In this document: piece by piece, positions 9,607 through 20,165 of the stretch | Layout: each line of letters opens with the position of its first letter | Position numbering within the stretch: the first letter of the stretch is position 1 | Assembly (NCBI RefSeq): GCF_009711465.1 | Contig: NZ_SMME01000869.1 | Span: 21,881 to 81,280, forward strand | DNA length: 59,400 nucleotides | Direction: 5' to 3' | From: Parendozoicomonas verongulae | GTDB taxonomy: Bacteria; Pseudomonadota; Gammaproteobacteria; Pseudomonadales; Endozoicomonadaceae | The notes under the pieces: generated by a model | Databases searched by the model: none | What the model saw: only the letters and a program-made list of their open reading frames with translations | What the model was told of the DNA's origin: nothing | Made by a program: the position numbers and the translations under genes

Positions 9607-10521
9607 TCAGGCAATAACAGCTGTTGGGCGTGCGTATGAAATCGGCGCAGTGGAAGCATCATCAAAGGTAACCACTTCCCAGGCAGACTCGTCCGCAATC
9701 AGGGCACGCAGCAGCTTGTTGTTGGTGGAGTGACCGGACTTTTCACCGATGAACTCACCAATCAGGCTATTGCCCAATAAATACAGGTCGCCGATAGCAT
9801 CCAGCATCTTGTGTTTAACAAATTCGTCTTCGTAGCGCAGGCCATCTTCATTCAGAATGCGGTAGTCATCCACAACAATAGCGTTTTCCACACTGCCACC
9901 CAAGGCTAGATTCTGGGAGCGCAGGAATTCGATATCTTTCATAAAACCGAAGGTACGGGCACGGCTGACTTCTTTAACAAAGGAGGTACTGGAGAAGTCG
10001 ATGCTGGCCTGCTGGGTCAGCCCGTGGAAAACAGGGTGATCGAACTCAATGGAGAAGCTCACCTTGAAGCCGTCGAAAGGAACGAAAGTGGCAGATTTGC
10101 CCTCCTCCTCAACGGTGACTTTCTTTTTGATACGAATGAAACGCTTGGCAGCGTTCTGTTCTTCGATACCGGCAGACTGCAGAAGAAACACAAAAGGACC
10201 GGCGCTACCGTCCATAATGGGCACTTCGTGAGCGGTCACGTCTACATAGGCATTATCAATACCCAAGCCGGCCATGGCAGACAGAAGGTGCTCAACAGTA
10301 TCTACACGCACGCCATCTTTCTCAAGGGAGGTGCAGAGAGTTGTCTGCCCAACATTCACTGCTCGTGCAGGAATCTGAACAACAGGATCGAGATCCGTTC
10401 TACAGAAAACAATCCCTGTATCAACGGGAGCAGGTCTCAGGGTGAGATAAACTTTCTCACCGGAATGTAAGCCTACACCAGTTGCCCGAATGATATTTTT
10501 TAGTGTGCGCTGTCTGATCAT
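9607..10521 (-). CDS. lpxC: UDP-3-O-acyl-N-acetylglucosamine deacetylase LpxC
   Basis: 304-residue zinc deacetylase that carries out the committed step of lipid A synthesis. The family motifs are visible: [10 protein letters not shown] with the first zinc His near residue 78, [18 protein letters not shown] in the middle, and [14 protein letters not shown] with the second zinc His and Asp, followed by the catalytic His in KSGHSTNN. The length matches E. coli LpxC (305). The position after ftsZ is the standard gammaproteobacterial one. E. coli LpxC is degraded by FtsH through its C-terminal tail; the tail here ([10 protein letters not shown]) ends in small, hydrophobic residues and could serve the same purpose. 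Confidence 0.97.
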   Translation of the reverse strand: MIRQRTLKNIIRATGVGLHSGEKVYLTLRPAPVDTGIVFCRTDLDPVVQIPARAVNVGQTTLCTSLEKDGVRVDTVEHLLSAMAGLGIDNAYVDVTAHEVPIMDGSAGPFVFLLQSAGIEEQNAAKRFIRIKKKVTVEEEGKSATFVPFDGFKVSFSIEFDHPVFHGLTQQASIDFSSTSFVKEVSRARTFGFMKDIEFLRSQNLALGGSVENAIVVDDYRILNEDGLRYEDEFVKHKMLDAIGDLYLLGNSLIGEFIGEKSGHSTNNKLLRALIADESAWEVVTFDDASTAPISYARPTAVIA

Positions 10522-10745
10522 AATGCAGCCGTAGAGCCTTATATATCTTGCTTTGTGCCAGTCACGCTGGCGATTCAGCCAAGCTGCAAGACATCTTGCC
10601 CAGCCTGAAATCTTGCAATAAACGTGCAGTTTAGCAAAGTAACCCTTATGAACAAAGTGCTTCGTATTGTTTCACGCTGTTCTTTTGAAATTACTTATCC
10701 TATTATGCCCCGGAACACTATCCGGTGGCTATCGCCAAGCGGAAA

Positions 10746-11918
10746 TTAATCCGCCTGACGACGTAGAAACGCCGGAATATCCAGATAGTCCGGAGAATCA
10801 GATACCTGAGGCTCAACAGAAGCTGCATCGCTTCCAACTGCCGCCTGCTGGTTGCGACGGATAGTTGTAGGACGGTCAAGAGCACGGTAGTCCACTTCAC
10901 CAGTTGTCGCTTCAGGCTTTGGCTTATGGGAGTTATCCACAACGACCTTTGGCTCATCGCCAGCGGAGTTCAGGCCGGTAGCAACAACGGTTACACGCAA
11001 TTCGTCAGTCATCTCTGGATCAATAACAGTACCGATTACCACTGTCGCGTTGTCAGATGCGTACTGGTTTACAGTATCACCCACTTCCTGGAACTCACCG
11101 ATTGCGAAGTCCAGCCCCGCAGTAATGTTAACCAGAACACCACGGGCACCCTGCAGGTCGATATCTTCCAGCAGCGGGCTGCGGATAGCTGCTTCAGCCG
11201 CTTCAGCCGCACGGGTTTCACCCACAGCAAAGCCGGTACCCATCATGGCCATACCCATCTCGGACATAACGGTACGAACATCAGCAAAGTCCACGTTAAT
11301 CATACCCGGACGGATAATCAGATCAGCAATACCCTGTACTGCACCCAGCAGTACATCGTTTGCCGCGCTGAAGGCAGATAGCAGACTGGCCTTCTTTCCG
11401 AGAGCTTCCAGCAGCTTCTCGTTAGGTATGGTGATCAGAGAGTCAACATGCTCAGACAGTTCCTTCAAGCCTTCTTTTGCCACAGACATACGCTTGCGAC
11501 CCTCGAAGGGGAACGGACGGGTCACAACCGCAACGGTCAGAATGTCCATTTCCTTGGCAACCTGGGCAACAACAGGTGCAGCACCCGTACCGGTACCACC
11601 ACCCATACCTGCGGTGATGAACACCATATCTGCACCGGTCAGCACTTCTGCAATGCGCTCACGGTCTTCCAGAGCAGCCTGACGGCCCACTTCCGGGTTG
11701 GCACCAGCACCCAACCCCTTGGTGATGCCTGTACCCAGCTGCAGCAAAGTACGGGCATTCAGGTTTTTGAGTGCCTGTGCGTCTGTGTTCGCCACGATGA
11801 AATCTACACCTTCCACCTGGCTGTTCAGCATGTGGTTGACAGCATTACCACCACCGCCACCAACACCGATCACTTTGATTACCGCATTTTGCGGAATACT
11901 GTCTTCCAGCTCGAACAT
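10746..11918 (-). CDS. ftsZ: Cell division protein FtsZ
   Basis: 390-residue tubulin-like GTPase that forms the division ring. The GTP-binding signature GGGTGTGAAP is present near residue 105. After a variable linker, the conserved C-terminal peptide DYLDIPAFLRRQAD provides the FtsA/ZipA docking site. An open frame extends nine codons further upstream to 11945, but the ATG at 11918 is preceded by a good AAGGAGAG ribosome site and gives the canonical MFELEDSIPQNAVIKVIGVG start. It follows ftsA by 54 bases. Confidence 0.98.
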   Translation of the reverse strand: MFELEDSIPQNAVIKVIGVGGGGGNAVNHMLNSQVEGVDFIVANTDAQALKNLNARTLLQLGTGITKGLGAGANPEVGRQAALEDRERIAEVLTGADMVFITAGMGGGTGTGAAPVVAQVAKEMDILTVAVVTRPFPFEGRKRMSVAKEGLKELSEHVDSLITIPNEKLLEALGKKASLLSAFSAANDVLLGAVQGIADLIIRPGMINVDFADVRTVMSEMGMAMMGTGFAVGETRAAEAAEAAIRSPLLEDIDLQGARGVLVNITAGLDFAIGEFQEVGDTVNQYASDNATVVIGTVIDPEMTDELRVTVVATGLNSAGDEPKVVVDNSHKPKPEATTGEVDYRALDRPTTIRRNQQAAVGSDAASVEPQVSDSPDYLDIPAFLRRQAD

Positions 11919-11972
11919 GAAACTCTCCTTTCTCTCAGTATCCATCTTCTTGTATTAATTCCCGATTAACAA

Positions 11973-13220
11973 TCAAAAGTTTCCCTGAACCCACTGCTTA
12001 AGGCGGCTCATAAAACTTTCCTGTTTCTGCGGTCTTCCCTGAGAAGATGGTGCACTGGGAACACCTTCTTCCATATTTTGCTGCGCATACTGCAACAGGC
12101 CGACGCTTGTCGCATAAATAGGGTTACGCACCACATCAGAGAGCCCCTCAATATCATGGGGAACCCCCAGACGAACCGGCATATGGAAAATTGACTCCGC
12201 CAGTTCAATCACACCTTCCATCTTTGAGGTTCCGCCGGTAAGCACAATACCTGCGGCCACCAGCTCTTCAAAACCACTGCGACGCAACTCCGCCTGAATC
12301 AGGGTGAGCAGCTCGTCGTAACGCGGTTCAACAACCTCGGCCAGTGCCTGACGGGACAAATCCCGGGGTGCACGATCCCCAACACTGGGCACTTTGATGG
12401 TTTCGTCTGCGTTGGTCATCTCTGCCAGAGCGCAGGCGTACTTGATTTTGATATCTTCGGCATGCTGATAAGGTGTACGCAATGCCATGGCAATGTCGTT
12501 AGTCACCTGATCACCGGCAATAGGGATCACGGCGGTGTGACGAATAGCCCCTTCAGTAAAGATAGCTATATCTGTAGTACCACCACCAATATCCACAATG
12601 CATACGCCCAGTTCTTTTTCATCATCAGTAAGAACTGAGTAACTGGAGGCCAGCTGCTCGAGGATGACATCATCGACATTCAGGTTGCAGCGGCGAATGC
12701 ACTTTTCAATATTCTGTACGGCATTAACCGCACAAGTTACCAGGTGCACCTTGGATTCCAGGCGCACACCGGACATTCCCAGAGGCTCTTTTACGCCTTC
12801 CTGAGTATCAATCACGTACTCCTGAGGAAGGATGTGGAGTATCTTCTGATCCGCAGGAATAGCCACCGCCTGGGCGGCATCAATCACCCGCTCCATATCA
12901 GCGGTGGAGACTTCACGCTCACGAATCGCCACAATCCCATGGGAGTTCAAGCTGCGGATGTGGTTACCAGCAATACCCACATACACAGAATCAATCTGGC
13001 AACCGGCCATCAGTTCGGCTTCTTCCACCGCGCGCTGAATAGACTGCACTGTTGACTCAATATTGACGACAACCCCCTTTCGTAATCCGCGGGAAGGGTG
13101 TGAGCCGATACCAACCACCTCAATGGTGCCACGCTCGGTAATTTCTCCCACAAGAGCGACAACCTTAGATGTGCCGATATCCAGGCCTACAACCATCTTT
13201 CCATTCCCAGAATCAGTCAT
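11973..13220 (-). CDS. ftsA: Cell division protein FtsA
   Basis: 415-residue actin-like ATPase that tethers FtsZ to the membrane. The phosphate-binding loop VVGLDIGTSKV is at the N-terminus and a second nucleotide motif, VCIVDIGGGTTDIAIF, lies near residue 205. The C-terminus SRLKQWVQGNF forms the expected amphipathic membrane-targeting helix. The start overlaps the end of ftsQ by 8 bases, which indicates coupled translation. Confidence 0.97.
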   Translation of the reverse strand: MTDSGNGKMVVGLDIGTSKVVALVGEITERGTIEVVGIGSHPSRGLRKGVVVNIESTVQSIQRAVEEAELMAGCQIDSVYVGIAGNHIRSLNSHGIVAIREREVSTADMERVIDAAQAVAIPADQKILHILPQEYVIDTQEGVKEPLGMSGVRLESKVHLVTCAVNAVQNIEKCIRRCNLNVDDVILEQLASSYSVLTDDEKELGVCIVDIGGGTTDIAIFTEGAIRHTAVIPIAGDQVTNDIAMALRTPYQHAEDIKIKYACALAEMTNADETIKVPSVGDRAPRDLSRQALAEVVEPRYDELLTLIQAELRRSGFEELVAAGIVLTGGTSKMEGVIELAESIFHMPVRLGVPHDIEGLSDVVRNPIYATSVGLLQYAQQNMEEGVPSAPSSQGRPQKQESFMSRLKQWVQGNF

Positions 13221-14076
13221 TCGCTAACCTACCTGTTGTCCTGTTATCATCGAGCCATGCCACCGCAATACCATCCTGGTAACGAAGATCAACACTTTTC
13301 ACTTCCTCCCAGCTAGATTTTAACTTGCTATAGTAGAGCCGTGAGAATCGCTGCATGCGCTCGATCAATTCATCACCGCCCAACTGAACATTCACACCAC
13401 CAACCCTGAAGCTCCAGCTTCCCGTTGGGGTCAGATTCACAGCCTCAACCTTTAAACTCAATGGCCGGAATTGCAAACTTAAGGTCATATACTGTTGCAT
13501 AATCTCTCTTTCACGGCCTTTTGGCCCACCCAGCACTGGCAGGTCATCAAAAATCATTCCTGGCCGTGGGGTGAGGATCTTGCCATCGGCGTTCAACAAC
13601 TCGCTCGAGAGCCAACGCGCAACAGGCACTTCCTCTTCCAGACTGACTTCCAAACGATCAGGCCAGAATTTACGCACCCGAACATTACTAATCCAGGCAT
13701 CACTTTCCAGCGTTCGCTGCATTCTGTGCAGATCCAGTACAAAAAAACGGCTGTGCAGAAACGGCTCCAGCTTGCTTTGCACTTCTTCCTGACGGAGATA
13801 GTGGAATGTGCCACCAATCCCTACATGAGCAATGGGGCGATCCAGCCAGGCCCAGAATTTGGGCAATGACCACATCAACCCACCAAGTACCACACCCGCA
13901 AACAGCAGTTTCAATGCAGTTATCACTCTGCGACTCCAGAGTAAAAGCGCTTGTTTTCTCTCTTCCTGTTCCCTGCGGGTCAACGGCTTGCGGGGAGTCT
14001 TGTTGCGCTTATTCGCTCTGGAGTCTGCTTTTAACTCGTCTCTGTGGTTGTGTTGGAGATATCGTCGGGCATCCAT
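13213..14076 (-). CDS. ftsQ: Cell division protein FtsQ
   Basis: 287-residue bitopic divisome protein that links FtsB/FtsL to the rest of the machinery. A basic cytoplasmic N-terminus (about 50 residues) is followed by one transmembrane helix (ALKLLFAGVVLGGLMWSL), a POTRA domain beginning at about residue 80 (VGIGGTFHYLRQEEV), and the beta domain. The start is fixed by a strong AAGGAGGAG ribosome site seven bases upstream, although this places the first 46 bases inside the end of ddl. The gene also overlaps ftsA. Confidence 0.95.
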   Translation of the reverse strand: MDARRYLQHNHRDELKADSRANKRNKTPRKPLTRREQEERKQALLLWSRRVITALKLLFAGVVLGGLMWSLPKFWAWLDRPIAHVGIGGTFHYLRQEEVQSKLEPFLHSRFFVLDLHRMQRTLESDAWISNVRVRKFWPDRLEVSLEEEVPVARWLSSELLNADGKILTPRPGMIFDDLPVLGGPKGREREIMQQYMTLSLQFRPLSLKVEAVNLTPTGSWSFRVGGVNVQLGGDELIERMQRFSRLYYSKLKSSWEEVKSVDLRYQDGIAVAWLDDNRTTGRLAND

Positions 14077-15059
14077 GACTTCTCCTCCTTGCCACTGAGG
14101 CGCAACAGTTCAAGCACCAGATCTTCAAACTGATAACCAACTGCACAGGCAGCCATGGGAACAAGGCTGTGATCTGTCATCCCGGGGATAGTGTTCACTT
14201 CTAAAAGCCAGAAGTTACCCTGGTCATCCTGCATCACATCGACACGTCCCCAGCCATCGCACCCCAGGCTTTCAAAAGCTTTCACTGCAAGAACCTGCAA
14301 TTCCTTCTCTTTCTCTTCCGTCAGCCCGCTTGGCAAATGATAACGGGTGTCATTGGAAAGATACTTGGCCTCGTAATCGTAAAATGTATTATCCGTCTCA
14401 AGGCGTATAACAGGCAGCGCCTGTCCATTCAAAATGGCCACTGTGAATTCAGGACCGGCAATAAGCTGCTCAATCATAGCCTGATCGGCATGCTCCAGAA
14501 CCTTTTCAACCGCTTCCGTCAGCTCTTGTCGTGTATAGGCAGGAAAGGTGCAGATGCTTGAGCCTTCCCCATTAGGCTTCACGAAGCAGGGGAGAGGTAG
14601 CTTCACCGCGCCCAGTTCAGCAAGATCGCTCACCATCACAAACTCAGGTGTTGGTAAATCAAGGCTTTTCCAGATCAGTTTACTGCGACACTTATCCATC
14701 GCCAGGGCCGAAGCCTTCACACCACTGCCGGTGTAAGGGATATGAAGAAAGTCCAGCAACCCCTGCACAGTACCGTCTTCTCCGTCACCGCCATGAAGAG
14801 CCAGAAAAACACGCTCAGGCTTAATGCTGCGCAACTGGTCAACCAGATCGTTTCCAGCATCCACCAAAACAGCATCAATGCCGCGCTCTTTGAGTGCAGT
14901 AAAAATGCGATTGCCGGACTTAAGCGACACTTGCCGCTCAGGTGACAGGCCACCACACAATACAGCAACACGGCCAAAGGCCTGCGCCGTTTCAGTAGCA
15001 CCTGCAACATCCTTTTCTGTCCGGGACTTATCAGTCACTCCCTTATTCACATCACTCAC
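14031..15059 (-). CDS. ddl: D-alanine--D-alanine ligase
   Basis: 342-residue ATP-grasp ligase that makes the D-Ala-D-Ala dipeptide for the MurF step. The N-terminal fold starts at [33 protein letters not shown] gives the substrate loop, and [18 protein letters not shown] carries the metal-binding residues. The start is uncertain: the listed GTG overlaps murC by 8 bases but gives about 28 residues more than E. coli DdlB before the conserved core, and its ribosome site is weak. The 3' end overlaps ftsQ by 46 bases, so the C-terminus has a short extra tail (NTTTETS). Confidence 0.95.
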   Translation of the reverse strand: MSDVNKGVTDKSRTEKDVAGATETAQAFGRVAVLCGGLSPERQVSLKSGNRIFTALKERGIDAVLVDAGNDLVDQLRSIKPERVFLALHGGDGEDGTVQGLLDFLHIPYTGSGVKASALAMDKCRSKLIWKSLDLPTPEFVMVSDLAELGAVKLPLPCFVKPNGEGSSICTFPAYTRQELTEAVEKVLEHADQAMIEQLIAGPEFTVAILNGQALPVIRLETDNTFYDYEAKYLSNDTRYHLPSGLTEEKEKELQVLAVKAFESLGCDGWGRVDVMQDDQGNFWLLEVNTIPGMTDHSLVPMAACAVGYQFEDLVLELLRLSGKEEKSWMPDDISNTTTETS

Positions 15060-16488
15060 TTTTCAAAACCAGCTCTTTTTCTGCCAGATCACCAGCAAGA
15101 CCACCAATATCGCCAGCGCCCTGAGTAATCAGCAGGTCGCCGTCATTTAATACATCAGCCAGCACATTGTCGACTGATTCCCCTCGAGGAACGAAGATCG
15201 GATCCAGACGCCCACGCTGTCGAATACTGCGACACAGGCTACGAGTGTCGGCACCGGGAATCTCAGGCTCACCCGCCGGGTAGACATCCATCAGCAGCAA
15301 CACATCAACCTGAGAGAGAACATCAACAAAATCCTCGTACAAATCACGAGTGCGAGAGTATCTGTGAGGCTGGTAAATCATAACAAGTCGTTTATCCGGC
15401 CAACCCTTGCGAATAGCCGCAATTGTGGCTGCAACTTCCCGTGGGTGATGGCCATAGTCATCCACAAACATAACTTCACCGACACCTGTCTGGTAGTTCC
15501 CATAAACCTGAAAGCGTCGCCCTACCCCTTCAAATCCGGATAGACCCGCACAAATATCCGCATCACTCATACCTTCTTCGGCAGCAACAGCATAAGTGGC
15601 CAGTGAATTCAGAATATTGTGTTCCCCGGGAATACCGAGAGTGACATAAACATCATCGCACCCTTTGCGCACCAGCCTGTAGCTATTATTCATAGCTTCC
15701 TGACACATATCTAAAGCACGATAATCAGCATCTTCTGAAAAACCATAGGTTATGACTTGTCGTTTAATTTGCGGCAGCAGTTCACGAACCACGGGATCAT
15801 CAATGCAAACGACAGCCAGCCCATAAAAGGGCAAATTATGGAGAAAATCCAAGAAGGTTTGCTTGAGCTTGCTAAAGTCACCTTCGTAGGTGGACATATG
15901 GTCCGCATCAATATTCGTAACAATGGACACCATAGGCTGCAGATGCAGAAAAGAGGCATCACTTTCGTCAGCCTCCGCCACCAGATAGCGGCTTGCCCCC
16001 AGGCGGGCATTGGTACCAGCAGAGTTCAGACGACCACCAATAATAAATGTCGGATCAAGGCCACCCTGCCCCAGTACGGATGCCAGCAAACTGGTTGTAG
16101 TCGTTTTGCCATGGGTGCCAGCCACCGCTATGCCATGGCGGTAGCGCATCAACTCTGCCAGCATCTCTGCACGAGGAACAACGGGAATACGATGATTACG
16201 GGCAGTAACCAGCTCGGGGTTATCAGCCTTAACGGCACTGGACACAACCACGACATCAGCCCCATCAATATTACTGCTATCGTGACCAATATGGATCTGG
16301 GCACCAAACGACGCTAATCGCTCAGTCACCTTTGAAGCACGAATATCAGAACCGGAAATCTTATACCCCTGATTGCAGAGCACTTCTGCAATGCCGCACA
16401 TGCCGGAACCACCAATACCAATAAAGTGGATCTGGCTAATACGGCGCATTTCGGGAACAGCGAAAACAGGAACCTGCTGTCCAGACAT
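15052..16488 (-). CDS. murC: UDP-N-acetylmuramate--L-alanine ligase MurC
   Basis: 478-residue Mur ligase that adds the first amino acid of the stem peptide in the cytoplasm. Visible motifs are the N-terminal Rossmann signature [11 protein letters not shown], the ATP loop [14 protein letters not shown], and [14 protein letters not shown] in the C-terminal region. The frame is open upstream to 16563, but that start is a TTG inside murG. I prefer the ATG at 16488 because [16 protein letters not shown] matches the length of E. coli MurC. A GTG at 16536, overlapping the murG stop, is a second candidate. Confidence 0.96.
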   Translation of the reverse strand: MSGQQVPVFAVPEMRRISQIHFIGIGGSGMCGIAEVLCNQGYKISGSDIRASKVTERLASFGAQIHIGHDSSNIDGADVVVVSSAVKADNPELVTARNHRIPVVPRAEMLAELMRYRHGIAVAGTHGKTTTTSLLASVLGQGGLDPTFIIGGRLNSAGTNARLGASRYLVAEADESDASFLHLQPMVSIVTNIDADHMSTYEGDFSKLKQTFLDFLHNLPFYGLAVVCIDDPVVRELLPQIKRQVITYGFSEDADYRALDMCQEAMNNSYRLVRKGCDDVYVTLGIPGEHNILNSLATYAVAAEEGMSDADICAGLSGFEGVGRRFQVYGNYQTGVGEVMFVDDYGHHPREVAATIAAIRKGWPDKRLVMIYQPHRYSRTRDLYEDFVDVLSQVDVLLLMDVYPAGEPEIPGADTRSLCRSIRQRGRLDPIFVPRGESVDNVLADVLNDGDLLITQGAGDIGGLAGDLAEKELVLKSE

Positions 16489-16528
16489 TTTATTTTTATC
16501 CTGTTGTTGGTCTATAGATTGATGGCGC

Positions 16529-17599
16529 TCAGACACCAGCCACCTCCTGACAAACCTCAGCAACCTTTATGGTTGCATCCGGGTGAGCACAAGCTTTGGC
16601 CTGCTTCGCCATAACCTTGAGCATCTCAGGGTTATCCGACAACTGGGCTAACTGTTCAGCCAGCACCTGCTCAGACATATTTTTTTGTTCCATCAAAATA
16701 GCGGCATTGTTATCCACCAGATAACGGCCATTGCGCAACTGCTGCTGATCCTTGTGCCATGGATAAGGCACGAGAATGGCGGGTTTTCCTGCATTAGCCA
16801 GCTCAGCCACAGTGAGAGCACCGGAGCGGCACAACACAACATCGGCCCAGGAATAGGCTGCCGCCATGTCATCGATAAAGGGATCAACGCGCCCTTCCAC
16901 ACCTAAGTCTTTGTATATTGCGCGGGTTGCATCAAGGTTGTTTGCACCGGTCTGGTGCCACACGTCCGGAGCATTTTCCTCCATCCGCGCAAGGGCTTTT
17001 GGTACACATTCATTAATGGCCACGGCACCACGGCTGCCACCAAGAACCAGCAGGCGCATAGGGTGATTATCTTTTACATCTTTGGAGGCAGGCACAATCA
17101 TTGGGCGTACAGGGTTCCCCGTACACTGTGCGCCTGCACCTTCTGGAAAAGCTTTAGGAAAAGCTTCCAGACGACGGGTAGCGAATATGCTGGCAATACG
17201 ATTGGTCAAACCAAGAATGGCATTCTGCTCGTGGAGAACCAGAGGTTTGCGCAGCATCCAGGCCGCCACGCTGCCAGGGCCAGACACAAAGCCACCCATT
17301 CCCAGTACACCAACAGCCTTCTTCTGTCGCATAACTCGCAGAGCGTGCCAGAGAGATAGCGCCACACGGAAAGGAGCCTGCAGCAGCGCCCTGATGCCAT
17401 TACCCCTCACCCCTTTCACAGGCATGAAGGTAATGTCGTAACCGTGTTTGGGAACCAGATCCGCTTCCATACCATCACGGGTACCCAGCCAGTGTATCTG
17501 GTACCCTTTGCTGCGCAATTCATCGGCCACAGCCAGTGCTGGGAAGATATGCCCGCCGGTTCCGCCAGCCATTACGATAAAGAGAGGTGTGTCACTCAT
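16529..17599 (-). CDS. murG: Lipid II-forming N-acetylglucosaminyltransferase MurG
   Basis: 356-residue GT28-family GT-B enzyme on the cytoplasmic face of the inner membrane. It adds GlcNAc to lipid I to make lipid II. The glycine-rich acceptor loop [14 protein letters not shown] lies near the N-terminus, a second G loop, [13 protein letters not shown], starts the C-terminal domain, and [19 protein letters not shown] forms the UDP-GlcNAc site. It overlaps ftsW by 8 bases. Confidence 0.97.
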   Translation of the reverse strand: MSDTPLFIVMAGGTGGHIFPALAVADELRSKGYQIHWLGTRDGMEADLVPKHGYDITFMPVKGVRGNGIRALLQAPFRVALSLWHALRVMRQKKAVGVLGMGGFVSGPGSVAAWMLRKPLVLHEQNAILGLTNRIASIFATRRLEAFPKAFPEGAGAQCTGNPVRPMIVPASKDVKDNHPMRLLVLGGSRGAVAINECVPKALARMEENAPDVWHQTGANNLDATRAIYKDLGVEGRVDPFIDDMAAAYSWADVVLCRSGALTVAELANAGKPAILVPYPWHKDQQQLRNGRYLVDNNAAILMEQKNMSEQVLAEQLAQLSDNPEMLKVMAKQAKACAHPDATIKVAEVCQEVAGV

Positions 17600-18785
17600 G
17601 GCTGCTTCCTCCCCGTTTTTTCTTTACTGCCTTCACTGCGCCCAGAGTGCGCCGCTCAAAATCAATTCTCATTAGCAGCCCGACGGCCATGCAGTTCATA
17701 ATCAGGCTACTTCCGCCATAGCTTACAAAAGGAAGCGCCAGCCCCTTGGTCGGCAGCAAACCGCTGCTCACACCGATATTAATAAACACCTGCGCACCAA
17801 ACAGCAGACCAATGCCGTAGGCCATATAGGCGCCAAGTTTCTGCCCGGCCCTGTCGGCAAGATGACCAATGCGCAGACCACGCCAGGAAACAAAGAACAG
17901 CAAGGCGATCAGGCAAACGCCACCAACTAACCCCAGCTCTTCAGCGATGACAGAGAAGATAAAGTCCGTATGGGCTTCCGGCAGGAAAAACAGCTTCTGG
18001 ATGCCATGACCCAAACCCTCTCCAGACCAGCCACCACGGCCAAAACCTATCAAGGATTGAGTGAGCTGATAACCCGAGCCAAATTGATCAGCCCAAGGAT
18101 CAGTAAAGCTATTCAGACGTTTAAGGCGGTAAGGTGCGTCATAAATCAGATAGCCTGCTCCGATCCCACCAGCCACAAGCAGCACAAAAAACTTACCAAT
18201 GCGGGCTCCGGCCAGAAAGATCATCCCCATCAGAGAAGATGCTATTACAACGGAGGAGCCGAAATCAGGCTGAATTAACAGAAAAATAAGCACTACGCCC
18301 AAGCACGCAATCGGCTTGAAGAACTCGATCCAGCTCGGCCCACAGACCTTATCCCCCCATTTAGACAGGTAGAATGCCATGAAAATCACCATGGCGACCT
18401 TCACAACCTCCGAGGGCTGGAGGTTAAATATTCCAAGGGGCAACCAGCGCTTACTGCCGTTAATTTCCCGCCCGATTAGTAATACCGTTACTAAAAGCAA
18501 TACCGAAACGATCAGAGGAACAAAGCCCATTTTCCTCCACGTTTCAATTGGAACCAGCGTCGTCCCAGCCAGCACAATCACGCCGATGGTCATAAAAATG
18601 GTCTGGCGAATCAGGAAGTAGAAAGGATCACCATAGTTTGCTGTGGCAATACTGCTGGACGCAGAGCCCACCATAACCAGCCCTATTGCCATGCAGCAGG
18701 CCACAACTGCCAGCAGTTTGATATCAATGGGATGTCTGGCGTTGCTGAGTTTCACGTAGAGATCAGAAGCAGGAGCACTAGCCAT
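17592..18785 (-). CDS. ftsW: Peptidoglycan glycosyltransferase FtsW
   Basis: 397-residue SEDS-family polymerase with about ten membrane helices, partner of FtsI in septal wall synthesis. The family signature is seen in the late segment containing GLLPTKGLALPFVSYGGSS, and SGYQLTQSLIGFGRGGWSG lies in the large periplasmic loop. The frame is open to 18920, but those residues lie inside murD and look unlike protein. The ATG at 18785 overlaps the murD stop by 8 bases and begins MASAPASDLYVKL. Confidence 0.96.
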   Translation of the reverse strand: MASAPASDLYVKLSNARHPIDIKLLAVVACCMAIGLVMVGSASSSIATANYGDPFYFLIRQTIFMTIGVIVLAGTTLVPIETWRKMGFVPLIVSVLLLVTVLLIGREINGSKRWLPLGIFNLQPSEVVKVAMVIFMAFYLSKWGDKVCGPSWIEFFKPIACLGVVLIFLLIQPDFGSSVVIASSLMGMIFLAGARIGKFFVLLVAGGIGAGYLIYDAPYRLKRLNSFTDPWADQFGSGYQLTQSLIGFGRGGWSGEGLGHGIQKLFFLPEAHTDFIFSVIAEELGLVGGVCLIALLFFVSWRGLRIGHLADRAGQKLGAYMAYGIGLLFGAQVFINIGVSSGLLPTKGLALPFVSYGGSSLIMNCMAVGLLMRIDFERRTLGAVKAVKKKRGGSSHE

Positions 18786-20151
18786 GGTACACCTCCACCT
18801 GCTTGCGGAACTCGTCACCCCGGTGTTCATAGCTCGCGAACATATCGAAGCTTGCACAGGCAGGCGCCAGAAGCACAGCGTCTCCATTCCTGGCAAGCGT
18901 GCTGGCCTGCTTAACCGCATCTTTCAGATCTTTCGCCTGAGAAATATTAGCCTGCCCACTGACGGCTTCAGCAAGTTTCCCACCATCACGGCCAAACACA
19001 ATCAATTCACGTACATAGTTTTCAACAGCAGGCTTCAGATCTGCAAAATCAGCACCCTTGCCATCGCCACCGGCAATCAATACAACATCACCAGCAAGGT
19101 CGGCTCCCAAACCTTCTATGGCTGCAATAGCTGCGCCTGAATTTGTCGCTTTGGAGTCGTTAAACCAGCTCACGCCATCGTGGTCAGCAATCCATTCGCA
19201 ACGGTGGGGCAGGCCAGTAAATTCACGCAGAGCTTCTACCATGGCCTCCATGGGAAGTCCCACACTGAAACCCAGCGCCAGCGCAGCCAGTGCGTTAGCA
19301 TGGTTGTGAGTGCCTCGTACTTTTAGCTCAGAGGTTCGCAGCAAACGCTTGAGTCCCTGCACAAGCCAGATTTTTCCACCTTCCGAAATTGTTCCGAAAT
19401 CATTCAAACCGGGAGGCCGCCCTGAACCGAACGACAACTGCACAACACTCTCATTCACAAGTGGCGCACTCAAAGCGTCATCACGGTTACTGATGGCATG
19501 GGTGCAGCCGCGATAGATCCGATGCTTTGCCTGATGGTAGGCCGCCAGAGAATCGTAACGGTCCATATGGTCTGGCGTTACATTCAGCACAGTCGCAACG
19601 GCCCGCAGGGAATGTGTTGTTTCCAACTGGAAACTGGACAGTTCCAGCACATAAATATTCTTCTCACCCTGCTCTAACAGCTCCAGCACAGGGGTGCCTA
19701 TGTTGCCGCCAACGCCCACTTTCCAACCGGCACGCTCTGCCATTTGCCCTGCAAGGGTGGTGACAGTGCTTTTTCCATTGGAGCCAGTAATGGCAACCAC
19801 CGGAGTTAGAGACTGTTTTTCAGCCAGTGCACGGCAGAACAGCTCAATATCCCCAGATACAGCAACGCCGCTGGCAAGTGCAGCGGCAATGGCAGGTTCC
19901 TTCAGAGAGAGGCCGGGACTGACGATTAACTCGTCAGCTTGAGAGAGCATATCTGCATCAAAGGGACCACACACCACTTCAATACCAGGGCACTCTCTTT
20001 GGAAGTCCACCAATCCTGGTGGTTCTTCCCGGGAATCTACAACGCGGAAGAGCGAGCCCGATCGATAAAGCCAGCGCGCGCAGGCCAGTCCGGTCTTACC
20101 AAGACCGACGACAATCCTTTGTCTATCGCTGCCAATCAGCTGCTTAGTCAC
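18778..20151 (-). CDS. murD: UDP-N-acetylmuramoylalanine--D-glutamate ligase MurD
   Basis: 457-residue Mur ligase that adds D-glutamate. An N-terminal uridine-binding domain begins VVGLGKTGLACARWLY, the ATP loop is VVAITGSNGKSTVTTLA, and WFNDSKATNSGAAIAAIEG marks the C-terminal region. It follows mraY by 14 bases and overlaps ftsW. The length is normal for the family. Confidence 0.97.
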   Translation of the reverse strand: MTKQLIGSDRQRIVVGLGKTGLACARWLYRSGSLFRVVDSREEPPGLVDFQRECPGIEVVCGPFDADMLSQADELIVSPGLSLKEPAIAAALASGVAVSGDIELFCRALAEKQSLTPVVAITGSNGKSTVTTLAGQMAERAGWKVGVGGNIGTPVLELLEQGEKNIYVLELSSFQLETTHSLRAVATVLNVTPDHMDRYDSLAAYHQAKHRIYRGCTHAISNRDDALSAPLVNESVVQLSFGSGRPPGLNDFGTISEGGKIWLVQGLKRLLRTSELKVRGTHNHANALAALALGFSVGLPMEAMVEALREFTGLPHRCEWIADHDGVSWFNDSKATNSGAAIAAIEGLGADLAGDVVLIAGGDGKGADFADLKPAVENYVRELIVFGRDGGKLAEAVSGQANISQAKDLKDAVKQASTLARNGDAVLLAPACASFDMFASYEHRGDEFRKQVEVYHG

Positions 20152-20165
20152 TCACTCTTCCTCAG

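Noticed and set aside
16489..16563. Longer MurC N-terminus
   Set aside because: It needs a TTG inside murG and adds residues that MurC proteins lack.
18786..18920. Longer FtsW N-terminus
   Set aside because: The extra residues lie in murD, are Arg/Cys/Ser-rich and do not resemble FtsW.
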